Part shown: positions 45,912 to 57,001 of the stretch, one piece after another
How positions within the stretch are numbered: position 1 is the stretch's first letter
How the letters are laid out: every line of letters begins with the position of its first letter
DNA from: Aurifilum marmelostoma
Lineage: Eukaryota; Ascomycota; Sordariomycetes; Diaporthales; Cryphonectriaceae
Length of the DNA stretch: 64,000 nucleotides
Direction: 5' to 3'
Assembly: GCA_027559495.1 (NCBI GenBank)
Contig: JAMXSV010000010.1
Location: 1,426,001-1,490,000, forward strand
Notes under the pieces: generated by a model
Told to the model about the DNA's origin: nothing
The model's input: the letters and a program-made list of their open reading frames with translations, nothing else
Databases searched by the model: none
Made by a program: the position numbers and the translations under genes

Positions 45912-48900
45912 TCATACCACGCCGGCATCTAGCCCCAGCTCCTTACCCACAACGCTCAGAGCCTGCGCGACTAGACCAACAATCTTCGCGTCTCCATTGT
46001 TGACATTGACCATCACTGCGTGTACCAATAGCGAGTATAAGCCGTATAGGTGCCTGGCGCTGGGTTTGTCGCCATTAGAAGCACGCACGCCCGGGATCGC
46101 CTCAGGCTCGCTGTGCAGATTGATGAGGCACTTCAGTACACGCTCCAGCTCGCGCCTCTGGGAGAGCGGCTGCGGCATGCGGCTGCGTAAGGGTTGGTCT
46201 GCTACGTAGGCCCGCAGCGTCAGAGCACAGCGTAGAACTAGGTACGGAGCAGCAGTCATTGCGAGGCGAACGTGCAATGCGTGGGTTGTCTCGCCCGCGC
46301 CGTCCGTTTGGCCTCCACCGTTCTGCTGTGCCCCCCCGGTGGTGTCAGGAACTGGCGACTTCAGAGGGTCAAGGGTGCTTGGTGCTGCCGAGGCACCCGG
46401 CGGAGGAAAGCGAGGCGTCGGCGGCTGCAGCACGATATCAGGGCCCGCCTTGTTCACATCATGAGCTGTGACGATGTTGAAGAGCTCATCCAGGCACACA
46501 TAGCTCATCTCTCTCCTCTGCGTAGGCTGCGGGTCAATCGTCCTGCCGACCCGTGGTTTGCATAGTGTGTTGAGGGCTTGGTGTAGGCCCTCAATGTTTT
46601 CGGTATCGTGGCCGGAGATGATGTCCGCTTCAGCCGGCGCAGGAGTATGGATGATAGACGTCCGGAAGAGTCCTTCTGCGAAGCCTCTCCGTGTCTTGTC
46701 GGGTATCAGTTCGGAACCCAGGGACGGTATGATGAGCTCCTTGAGGGATCGAAATGCTGCGATGTCAAAGTCCTGATCGCCCACAATATCCGTCCCTGCC
46801 GAGGCATTATCGTAGTTGGCAGTGATGATGCCATTCGAGATACTCACTACCACATCCCAGATTGCTTGCACCGTGCTCTGTGAGATCTTTGCAGCCTTGA
46901 CCTGTGGAAGTGTTGACTCCAGGATCGCCAGGACAGATGTCGTTGCTACCTTCCACAGCTGCTCAGACCTCGTGACGACGGGGAAGTTATACTTGAGGAT
47001 GATGGGTTTCGCTATCGCAGTCAGCGCTTTCGAGAAAGCGCCGCTCACGTAGATATTGGCGTCCGTCGCGTTGGACAGCACATGATATTGCAGGATGCCC
47101 ATGCTCTCCTTCGCCATCGCAATATAGGTGCGCTTCGAGGTTGGTGAAGTAGCTCCTCGATCCTTGTCGAAGGCAAGCACGACAAACTCGGAGACTTGGG
47201 ATATCATGGCAGACGGCACGCCGGCAATGTCCGTACGAACAAGCTTGACAACCTCCAGAATACGCCCCTGCAAGGGTGTCATGTACTCGATGTCACTTGC
47301 ATATGATCCTGGTGTGGCCTCAAGCATGGCCTCTTGAAGCAGTTCCAACATCCTCCTGACCCGGTCGATTGAGAGGTCCGTCTGTATCAGGCGGTAGAGC
47401 TCAAGAAAGGCTTCCACCCAGGAGATCAGGCACCTCTGGCTGTCCTCATGCTTTCCGTTCTCAGATGGCCCAGCGACTGGTATGCGCCGAGACCAAAGGT
47501 CCCATACAAGGTCGATCGTTTTCTTGTCAAAGCTCGATTTGCCTCCCTCTTCGCACTTTGACAAGATACCTCCAAGACTCGAAAATGTTGCGCTGTTGAT
47601 ATCCAGGGCCTGGAAATCTAGCATGGCTGCAAAGTGATGGATGAGGTCCTGCCACAGCACTGTGAAAGCCGGATACGCCGCCAGAATGTCCAGGTAACTT
47701 GCGAGCAGATTGGAGACGCCTTGTACAACGACAACGGCGGTTTCATTCCACTCCGACCTGATGTCACCTTCGACAGACTCATCTCTAACCAGTCGAAGCC
47801 TATCCTCGATTGCTGAGAGCAGCCTGAATATGACATATCTAACAGAAATTGACCATGCCTGTGATCCAAGGTTGTTGCCGTATGCATGAATAATGCGCAG
47901 CAGTGTGTGTATGGCACTGTTTCTCAGCTCCAGGCGCTGATCTGTCGTCACTGCAGTGAGACGTAGAAGCAACAGCATCCAAAGAGCTGCACTCGACCCA
48001 TCCTGGTCGGGGTGAGAAGCTAATTCGATCAGAGCCTCGTCTTTAGCACCACCAATCATTTCTTCCGTGATAGACATCGAATTGCTGCTCTTCTCGGACA
48101 GGAAGTCGGAGATAGCCCAGAAAAAGGTGACCGTCTAGGTATGTCAGTCAAACCATATGCCTCACAAGCGAGCATTTGCATAGCAAAGGAGTTGTGACAA
48201 CGAACAAAAGAAGAAGACACACACACAAAACAAAAAAAAAAAAAACCGACAATGATAACACATACCGTCAAAGCCACATTGAGATCATCATCTTGAGAGC
48301 AAAATTTGTAGAGTGTATCAACAAGATTAAGAAAGCACAGGTTGGGCAGCGAGGACAAGAAGTCGGAACATATGAGTTGCAGCGAGCCGAAAGATGCCTT
48401 GATGAGCTTGGTTGATCGAGTCGTCAGAGTACTCTTAGAGTCCGCGCCGCCACCCGGGCTCGAAGATTTGTGGACGAAGATGCTGTCGATGACCTCGAAA
48501 GTGAGATCCCACCCACTGATCAGACTCTCGCCGCAATTTTCGAGTATGCTCTTTAATCCCTCCAAGACGACACGATGTATCTCGATATCAGTGGAGTGGC
48601 TCGCTACAGATCTCTCACGATCCTCCGCCTGCAGTGGGTGTAGAGCATCTCGGAAAGCCTCCAGGAGGCGCAGCTGAACCTGCCCGCGAACATCGCCTGC
48701 TAGAGATGCTGTAGCATTGGCGGCTTGGAGTATTAGTCTGACGAGAATATCTGCAGCTCTCATTCTCACCGGTGACGAGGGGTACGCTGAGCTCAAGGCT
48801 AGATTCAGCTCTGAAACCAAAGGTTCCCACCCCGAGACATCGGGTGGGTTGACAAGAAGTCGCTCAAGGTTGATGCTCGCGAGGTCGCCCAACTTGGCCA

Positions 48901-51632
48901 GTGCAAACTGGTCTGCCTGGACGGGACCAGACGATGATAAAGCAGTCGGCATCCTCCTGTAGGTGGGAGACTGTGGCTGGGAGCTGCTCTCTTCGGGAAT
49001 AGTTTCTGGTCGCCCGTCTTTCTCAGTGGCATTCTGTTCAGGCTTGGTTCGCTTGTCCAGCAAGCCGCAGACCGCGTTGACGACCTCCAAGAAGGCATCG
49101 TTCGGAAAGTCGATGGTGCTTTCAAAGAGCCGGGATGCTGCCGTCTCCACAGACTTGATTTCGGTACCAAAATTGGCAAGCAGAGCACTGGCCTCCTTAT
49201 CGGCATTTGGGTCAGGCCCTTTGGCTGCAATTGGCGTCCTGCCCGCAGTTTTCCCCGTTGTGAACAAGACAAAGTCTGCCTGCTGCAGGGTTTCCAGGAT
49301 GATTTGCCATGACGCTGAGAGCGTCGGCCCAAGTGCGATACCCAGGTTGAGGAGGGCTCGTAAGCACAGCAGATTGCGTGTATTGAGGGCCGTTGAACTG
49401 GCGTCAAAGGACTGCGACCTTGATCTGTCTGCTGCATTGCCCTGGCTAACAAGGCTCTCAACACTCAAGAGGCCACGAGCATTGCCAAGAATGCTGTTGC
49501 CCATCGATTCAGAGGGCTGTGCATTAGATGACTGTCGTGACTGGCCAGCATTTAGGCAAGCTGTGAAGACATTGGCGGGCACGGCAGCCTTTCCAAGCGT
49601 CGTTAGGAATGCGTCACGGGGAGTAGCCAGCTGCAGCAAGCCGGCGACGTGAGCAAACCGCTGAAACGCTCTCACAAGACCGTGGTAATACTCGGAGTCG
49701 AGAGCAGAGTAGAGAAAGGTCGAACACGTGGCAAGAATGGCGGGCCAGCATTCATCGATGATGGCAGCACATGTCTCGATGTCGGGAAACAGAGGGTGTT
49801 CTTTGAGAGTAAGAGGATTCACAGGGACTGGATTCTTCTTGAAGGATGCGGATCTCTCCAGAGAAGACGGTGTGTCGGGCCGTTCCTCGCCTGCTTCGGC
49901 CGATGAGCCCGGCTTCGCACGTCTTCGACCTCGATCGCCAGGTACCGTCAGAGGCAACACAAATTTAGCCATACCTTCGGAGAGAGAGGTGATACAGGCT
50001 AACGTGAGGCTGTACACGTAGGACTCGGGAATGGCAGGCGGGTCCGTCTTGTCAAGCTGATCGATACAAGGAACACGCATTACGCTCCACTGCGTGCTGA
50101 TCCCAGTGTCGTGTGCATTTCCCCCAACCGAACCGGCAATGACAGAGACACTGACTCCACTAGCGTCGAGTACCGCCTGGTCTGCCGATGTAGAATATGG
50201 GTTGGCCACAGGAATGGTTGACTGGTGTGCGAGACCAATCACGATGGGCTTCTCCGTGCTCACGCGGACAAATGTCGCAGTGAGACTCTTGAGAATGTTT
50301 TTTCCTCCATCCTTGGCATCGAAGGTGCGAAATATCCGCCGGATCAGAGCGGGTTCCGCAAAGATGCCCCGAAACACCTCCATGCATAATGACCTCTTCC
50401 ATAAGGCGGTGTCTTGGTCCAGAATTTGTGTCAGTATATCCAGAGCCTCGCCACTCTCCTTGGGCAGTAGGGCGATGTGTCTGCGCAGTAAGGTGTAGAG
50501 TATGCGGAACAGCCTGACCGAGGAGGCGAACTGGGGTTTGCCGGAGAGCGTCTTGATGATAAAAGGCATGACCTTGGTGCGAAGGATGTGCACCTGCTCT
50601 GGATGGGTAGCAAATATGCCCGCATGGTTGGTCAGTGCTGATTCTATCAGCTCCAGGCCAAATGTCTGGTGAAGCCCGGAGAATCGAAGGTACTCTGGCC
50701 GCTGAGCCTGCGTCAAGAGGCAGAGGTCGTTGAAGATACGATAAGCATCGAGAGCGGCTGCTCTCAACTGAACTCGTCCATCATGTGCAGGTGCCTCTCC
50801 AGCAACAGGCGCGTCAGGCAACTTATCCTCTGCAACGACCTTTTCGAAAACCGAGACAATAAGCTGCTGCAGGGTGGCAGCAGATGTATTGTTAACGATG
50901 GCATTCTTGCTGGATTGCAGGATGAAGCAGATGTTCAGTGCCGTCACCAAGAGATCATTTTTGATATCTGTGGAATAATTCTGGAGGAGAGAAGGAAGGG
51001 CCTGAAGGATCTTGAGCTGGACATCGAGGCCGGCAGAGGTCGCCTCACGAAGGGCCTCTAGGACAGGGCTCAGTTTAGATCTAGGTAAAGCCTTGGAGAC
51101 GATGAGCCGCTGCAGGCACACGATTGCTATGCTGGTAAATTTTGCATTCTTTGTCCCGCACGCGATTATGAAGGGGTTGGCGAAGTTGACTCTTTGAGAA
51201 AGTTCTACCGGATTATTCAGTCAGTGAGCCCACCACGCTGTCTGTCTGTCTGTCAGGCCGGTTCAAACCGGTGCCAATTCAGCTGGTTTGATGAGACTCA
51301 AGAGAGCGACGGGCAGCATTGCATCTTTCCAATAACGGAGGCACTTCTAGCAAGGCTTCCCTGGGTCTCTTTGGTCACCTTGGCAGACTGACTGGGCTGA
51401 ATCCTGGGAGGGAATGGGACACTGACCTGAGCCAAGTTGGGCCTCTGTAACGCGAAGGCTCTTGAGCTCCTCGAGCGACCTCTCGGCGGCCTGTACTTTG
51501 AAATCAGTCACGCAATGAAACAAGACGAATGCCAGACCCAGGGAGAGGGCCTACCTGTCTGAGATCCTGGTGTTTGCGCTTGCTCTCGGTGATGAGGTTA
51601 TTGAGCTCCGTTACAAGAAGCTGGGCGGACAT
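45912..51632 (-). CDS. MON2: MON2 homologue, endosome/Golgi scaffold protein
   Basis: Four minus-strand exons: 51555-51632, 51427-51490, 48266-51189, 45912-48134; 1762 aa in one frame. The N-terminus (MSAQLLVTELNNLITESKRKHQDLR) and the following NPFIIACGTKNAKFTSIAI match the DCB domain of fungal MON2, a relative of large Arf-GEFs that lacks the Sec7 domain. Helical HUS and HDS-like repeats fill the rest. MON2 works with Dop1 and the Neo1 flippase at late Golgi and endosomes in retrograde sorting. The exon 2/3 junction is the least certain: GTCAGT at 51421-51426 with AG at 51190-51191 keeps frame. The third intron (48135-48265) is low in complexity, with CA and A tracts. It is divergent from MMS2, sharing a promoter region of about 580 bp. 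Confidence 0.92.
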
Positions 51633-52210
51633 GATGGCCTTTCGAGAAATTATTGCCGAACCTGGAGATCATGGCAACTTGTAGTGTCCAGACCTTAGTA
51701 GATTTTTCTGAAGATGTTCGGTATCATGACGTGGTGTGACTCCACGGGGAGGAGTGGGTTTCCTATGGTTGTTGCCGACGTCAAGACGCTTCAACATGAT
51801 GGGATCTTGATTGACAGGCAACTGAAGATGCCACATCAATCGTCGTCACGCAGCCCCAGGGGCACCAGGGGTTCGGGTTCAAGCAGGGCAGGGATCTTGA
51901 GTCTGCTTAGTCATGTGTACAGCGTCACCCTTGCTTGCCAATTGTTGAACAGCACACGCACTGCAGAGCGGGAAGGAGTGGGTTTCGCGGGGTCCCATGC
52001 TTCTGCTATGGTCCCGCTGAAGCAACACCTCCCAACTTGCCTGGCCTCTACCTGAAATGCCCCGCCTTAGGCTTGGACTCTGGCCCTGTGACGACGACAA
52101 ACAGCTCCCCAGCCAACGCTTACCGCACCAACGTTTCTCTCCTCCACCTCCTCTCCTCCTCCACCACACCTTGAATATCTCTCCCCTATCGACATTCTCG
52201 CACAAACATC
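51633..52210. promoter_or_regulatory. shared divergent promoter region of MON2 and MMS2
   Basis: These 578 bp separate the start codons of two divergently transcribed housekeeping genes and must contain both promoters. I see no TATA box at a convincing position. The last 80 bp before MMS2 are rich in C and T, typical of a fungal pyrimidine-rich leader. Confidence 0.6.
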
Positions 52211-52940
52211 ATGGCTGTGGCTGCGACTGTGCCGCGCAATTTCAAGCTCCTAGAGGAGCTCGAGAAGGGAGAAAAGGGCCTGAGTAATGGTGCGACCGGA
52301 CTGCAACAACGCCAAATATAAAAGAGGGAGAAAGATGTGTGGGTTGCTAACCATCGGAAATCTACCTCCAGGCACTTGTTCCTATGGTTTGGAGGACCAG
52401 GAAGACATCTCGCTGACCAACTGGCGAGGCACAATCATGGGACCTCCTCACGTATGCGCGCATCCTCACCCCCACAAGCTTATCTGGCGCAAGCCAGATG
52501 GATGGACGAGAGAGGAGACGTGGAAGCTGACCCCACGAGACATGAGTGATAGGGGCACTTCGAGAACCGAATTTACGAGCTTAAGATTGTGTGCGGTCCC
52601 GAATACCCCAAGCAGCCCCCGGTTATCCACTTCATCACCCAGATCAACCTCCCCGGTGTCGACCAACATTCCGGCCTTGTCGACAAGAACACTATTGGTG
52701 GCGAGTTGCGCGACTGGGAGAAGAATGCCAATGACACAGGACCACGGGCCCAGCAGAGGGTCAGCATCGAGGCCGCTCTGAGTGCCATAAGACAGTACGT
52801 AAAGCATACACATGTCGCCTGGCTTGATCTGGAACGGTGGGCCGTCTTTGCCGATATGCTAACAATTCCGTCCTTACAGCCACATGGAACAGTACAAGAA
52901 GCTCGCTCAGCCTCCCGAGGGCACCAAGTACGCCGAGTAG
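52211..52940 (+). CDS. MMS2: ubiquitin-conjugating enzyme variant MMS2
   Basis: Four exons: 52211-52289, 52372-52451, 52553-52794, 52880-52940; 153 aa, the normal length. It begins MAVAATVPRNFKLLEELEKGEKG and continues with CSYGLED, TNWRGTIMGPPH, FENRIYELKIVCGPEYP and PPVIHFITQINLPGV. This is the UEV fold of Mms2/UBE2V. The position of the E2 catalytic cysteine is not a cysteine, as expected for a variant that is inactive alone. With Ubc13 it builds Lys63-linked ubiquitin chains, for example on PCNA in error-free DNA-damage tolerance. The first intron falls at the usual place early in the gene. Expected location is nucleus and cytosol. Confidence 0.95.
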
Positions 52941-53656
52941 GACGTGGCGCCAGGGCCCTACGACTTCGTAGACGAGTGGTGAATTCCGAGTGGCTGGTCT
53001 GGACTATGAGACGATACAGGCAATCTTGAATGAAAGAGGCAAGTCGTGAAATTCTAGATACAAAAAAATTGAAGGGATTCCCGACGATGGGGGGGGGGGG
53101 CGTCCTGTCGTGAAGACCAAGCGGGTGACGGAGCCTTTGATTTTCTTTTGAAACAGTGCATTTTCAAGGGGTTCAAGGGCGGTTCGGATTACATGGAGTA
53201 GAGTCGGCCTGATCATTCGTCATTTCGAAATATATCACGATTTTGAGGGCAAGACTCTTTCGAAAAGCTCGTAATTGTGCAGTGTCCTCGACTGACTGGC
53301 ACTGGCGTGCAGCCTTATCCCAGAGTAGGGAGGAAGGCTACCGGGGTCCGAGCGCCTTTATCAGTACGTCAGTAGTAGCAGCAGCTCCCGACGCCCGCCC
53401 CCCCCCCCCCCGCCAAAAAAAATCTCATGATCAACACCAAAACTTCAACATTTCCTCCATACACTGCCAGTTGTGGCACTTATGGATTGAGTGGTTTATA
53501 TGGTCTCGAGGCATCTTGCCCTCAGGCCCAGATGAATGCCTTCATTCTTCGTCCCAGCCCGCGACTCGCGGCACAGAGCAGCATGTATGCAGAAAAAGAG
53601 ATCCTGACATTGTGCTGTTGCTCATCGATCCGAGGTGTAGACTAACAGACTGATCG
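52941..53656. other. intergenic stretch with homopolymer runs
   Basis: About 716 bp between MMS2 and the LYR gene, both plus strand. It contains a run of 12 G at 53089-53100 and of 14 C at 53398-53411. Both are positions where base counts in an assembly are unreliable. No gene seen. Confidence 0.6.
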
Positions 53657-54610
53657 ATGTCTCTTCTCCTGTCAGGCTTCGCCCTCTACCGCGCTCTCCT
53701 CCGTCAAGTCCCACACATCTCTCTCCCAGATGACCTCTTTTCGCGACCCAACTGGCAGCATCCAATCCGCTACCTCCTACGCTCCAGCTTCCAGCGCAAC
53801 AAGAACGATACCTCTCCACGGCTCGTCACCTCGGCGCTAAAGAGCGGCTACCGCTCTCTGAACCTCCTGACACGCGCACGCGACGCCTCGAGCCCACAGC
53901 ACGCCGAGATCATCACCTTCCTGCGCGAGCGGCAGGCAGCCTTCCCGCCGCCCAGGCCCCCTCCACAGCCTGAGGCCCCCAAGAGGGAGAGGCCACCGCC
54001 GCTCCTTACGAGGACAAGCGCGCCGCACGAGAAGCCCGTGTATACCTCCACCGCCCGTCCGCTACCGCTATCCGAGATCTCAGGCGGCACGCGCAAGGTG
54101 CCCATGCTGGACGAGACGAACGGCCTCGCCTTTCTCCGCATCGGCAAACCCCAGTCTCACTGGCACGCCAACTTCCTGCGACGGAAGGCGCTACGGCGGC
54201 AGGCGCGGATCACGGCCGTGCAGGAGATGTGGGAAGACGTGCGGCCCGCGGCAGCGGAGGAGGATGCATGGGAACGGCGGCTGGAGGAGCTTGCCCTCGA
54301 GGAAGGTGTGATCACTGGGGATATCGGGGACGAGGGCAGGAGCCTTCGCGTACGCTCGCGCAAAACGAACGAGAAGCTCGTGGTTGGGCCTTATGAGCGC
54401 ACCGTTAGGGAGTATGGGGTGGAGTATCTGCGGAAGGTATTGAACGAGGAGGCGGAGGATATGGTTGCACGGTCGACAGCCATGTTGGACATTGTGGATG
54501 AGGAACGGAAGCTTGCCGCGCAGGAAAGGCTGGCCCGGAAGGAGAGGAGACGGAAGGCTTGGGAGGAGAGGAGAAAACAGGAACAGGAACAGACACAGGA
54601 GCAGGTGTAA
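53657..54610 (+). CDS. LYR-motif (Complex1_LYR-like) protein
   Basis: Single exon of 317 aa. The N-terminus has the LYR signature (ALYRALLRQ, residues 9-17), followed by FSRPNWQHPIRYLLRSSFQRN and LKSGYRSLNLLTRA, the usual helix pattern with a later Phe/Arg element. LYR proteins act in mitochondria as adaptors for iron-sulphur transfer and for assembly or acyl-carrier binding of respiratory complexes. The rest is longer than in classical LYR proteins: a Pro-rich linker at about 95-120, then a charged region including HANFLRRKALRRQARITAVQ and a C-terminal Glu/Arg/Gln coiled-coil-like tail. The exact subfamily is not clear. The start at 53657 puts the LYR motif at its normal distance. Confidence 0.75.
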   Translation: MSLLLSGFALYRALLRQVPHISLPDDLFSRPNWQHPIRYLLRSSFQRNKNDTSPRLVTSALKSGYRSLNLLTRARDASSPQHAEIITFLRERQAAFPPPRPPPQPEAPKRERPPPLLTRTSAPHEKPVYTSTARPLPLSEISGGTRKVPMLDETNGLAFLRIGKPQSHWHANFLRRKALRRQARITAVQEMWEDVRPAAAEEDAWERRLEELALEEGVITGDIGDEGRSLRVRSRKTNEKLVVGPYERTVREYGVEYLRKVLNEEAEDMVARSTAMLDIVDEERKLAAQERLARKERRRKAWEERRKQEQEQTQEQV

Positions 54611-54838
54611 GTGTTACGGCATGTTTCGGTCAGTGACTCCGAAGGGCTACGGGGTCCAACAGACCAAGAGAACAGCTTTTGCAGGTCACAAAGCAGGAGT
54701 TGAGGTGGTCACATTTTGCTTTGCAAGCTACAAGATGGCCTGCTCGGCTGATACCTGGAGAGAAGTTCTCCTGTCCACCCGGACAAGTTGTGGTGGCTGA
54801 CTATCCAACGACCAAGCTCTATCTGTCTACCGCCAGCA

Positions 54839-57001
54839 CTACAAGCCATCACTCTTCGTAGCTATACAGAAGGCATAGTAAACATCACTGGGGCGGAACC
54901 CAGGCGCCCTTCCTAAGCACACACCACGCTCCACAAGTTCTGTGATTCGAGTATCAGCAAACCTCGTGTCTCCTTCCAAGGACAAGACGGGGCGGGGTGG
55001 TTTGGGACTTACCGCGGACAAATCTGTCAATATCCAGCGTGACAAGCTTCTTACCAGCATGACCATTGCCGCCAGAAAAGCCCATAAAGCTCGCCGTGTT
55101 TCCAAATACACTGTCGCCCAACCCATTACCCACATCCCATGTTCGGTCATCTACCGCCACGGTCGCGGCCGCAGATAGCGAGGGTGAACCGGAGTTGGGC
55201 GACAGCGCAGCCCACTGATCATACGCAGCCTGCACGTCGAAGAAGTCTTGTCGGTCCTCTTTGGCCCATTCTTCATCAACCTCTACCATGAGATAGTCCT
55301 GTCCAGGCTGGATCACCACGCCCCTGCTCCTGAGGTACAGCTCGACCTCGTCTGCGTCGAAGAACTCGCCCTGGAAACCCGGCAACATGATCCTCATCTT
55401 CCCATCGACACGCTTGTCCCTCGCGTCGGTGGTGTTGACGTCGAACGGGCCCAAGCCGAACGACGTGTCAAAGGCATGTTTGCCGACGTCCTCTGTGCCG
55501 CTGTTCCCCGTATGCGCCAGCTTCCCACCACCACGAGCATCCGCACCTCCAGCAGTAGTAGTAGGGCCGGCAAAAGACCTCTGACCCGATCCGCCCAGCG
55601 CCCAGAACGGCGCAGCCCAATTGTTCAGGGACTCGGCCTTGGACCGGGCGAGACCCCGCGCCAGACGCTCGCGGATCTGGTCGACGGACTCAAAGAGCAT
55701 GCAGAAGCCAAAGATGCGTGCGAATGCATCTTTGGGAGGGTTAGGCATCGTGATGAGCTGGTAGCCCTCTCTATGGCGTGGCGTTGTAGGCGGCGGCCAA
55801 AGGTTATTTCGTTGAAGGCGAAAGAGTCGGGCGTGGAAAAGGAGTAGAGAAAAGGGGAGAGGGGAGGCGGAGATATGGTGGGCGTACTGGAGCGCTGAGA
55901 TATCACGCTGGTGTTATTATTACTAGTGCTAGTGAAGAAGTCTGAGAAGGGATGGGAGGTGGTGGCGGTTGTGGTGGGCACATTGAATGTGAAGCTGGTG
56001 CTGTCGAGCGATGGCATCGATGAAACATCTTGGTTGAAACTCAAAGGCGCCTGGCTGGTTGCCAGTTGGCTGTCAGGCATCGAGAGGTCGGCCATAGAGA
56101 AGGCATGGTCCAGCTCAGCTTCACTCATGACTTGGTATCCCAGGACGGTGGTATTGTTGTTGGTGGTGGAGAGATGATGTTGTGGGGCATCCAGGATCAC
56201 TTCTGGGGAGTTAGACGACTCCTCATCGTGATGCCTTGGTGGGATTCTTGAATCTTCAGAATCTTGCTCTGGGCTCTCGTTCTCGTCTCTCTCGCTCGAT
56301 CGTCTGGCCAGCGACAGGAATTTCTCCGTCGTAGACTGGAGCTCTCGAGCAAACTCGGGAGCCATCTTGAGGATGCCATGGCTCACGGCGTAGTCATGCA
56401 GTTTCATGAACGCACTGGTCATCTCTTCGTTGGTCTCCTGTAGGTCCTGAACATTCTTCTCGAGTGACTGGATGGCATTCTCCTTCCTGCTCCGATATGC
56501 CCTTTGCGCTAATCGGATCTGAGTACGTCGCCGCTAGCATAGGATACCAGTCAGTCTTCATGAATGTCTCAGATTTATTCTGGATCACAAGTTCGCGAGA
56601 GAGAGAGGTGAGTGGGTTCTGCAATGGAGATTGGCTATACGGAGCACGATCAAATATATCGGAAAGGAGTGGTGAAGCCGGGAGAAGGGGGAAAGAAGAT
56701 GAAGAAGAAGAGGCACACTGAAGTCAGGAATACCTACGTCGACAGCAGTCTGGTCTTTCGTGTCCAGCCTGGGCCTCCCTCTGGCCTTTCTCCCCTTCTC
56801 GTCTCCACCGTCCCCATCCTCAAGGGGGGCGGCAGCGGCGGAGACCATGGCAGTCTTTGCCTTCTTGCGTGGCCCATCCTCCATTGGTGTCTGTGGAGAT
56901 TTCCTCGTCTTGCTGCTCTTTCCAGCGATGTGAATCCCGCTATATTGCTCCGCGTTCAGGATCGCGAGAGGCGAGACCATTGTGTCCTGCCGGAGCTTCA
57001 T
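54839..57001 (-). CDS. bZIP transcription factor (carries one apparent frameshift)
   Basis: Three minus-strand exons: 56738-57001, 55013-56533, 54839-54939; about 628 aa after allowing for one missing base. An N-terminal basic stretch with an AT-hook-like KARGRPRL precedes the bZIP: RRRTQIRLAQRAYRSRKEN, then heptads LEKNVQDLQETNEEM. A Ser/Thr-rich middle leads to a conserved fungal C-terminal domain (PNPPKDAFARIFGFCMLFES, RIMLPGFQGEFFDADEVE, LVERGVCLGRAPGFR). The first intron (204 nt) sits just before the basic region. In the basic region the Asn that most bZIPs use for base contacts is replaced by Ile. At about 55761-55772 the frame must shift by one base to join RRLQRHAIERA to YQLITMPNPP; both sides are otherwise intact. 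ATGs at 57037 and 56980 are alternative starts. Role unknown; presumably a nuclear regulator. Confidence 0.86.

Noticed and set aside
51258..51271. Palindrome CCGGTTCAAACCGG resembling a tRNA T-arm
   Set aside because: No matching acceptor, D or anticodon stems around it; it lies within an intron of MON2.
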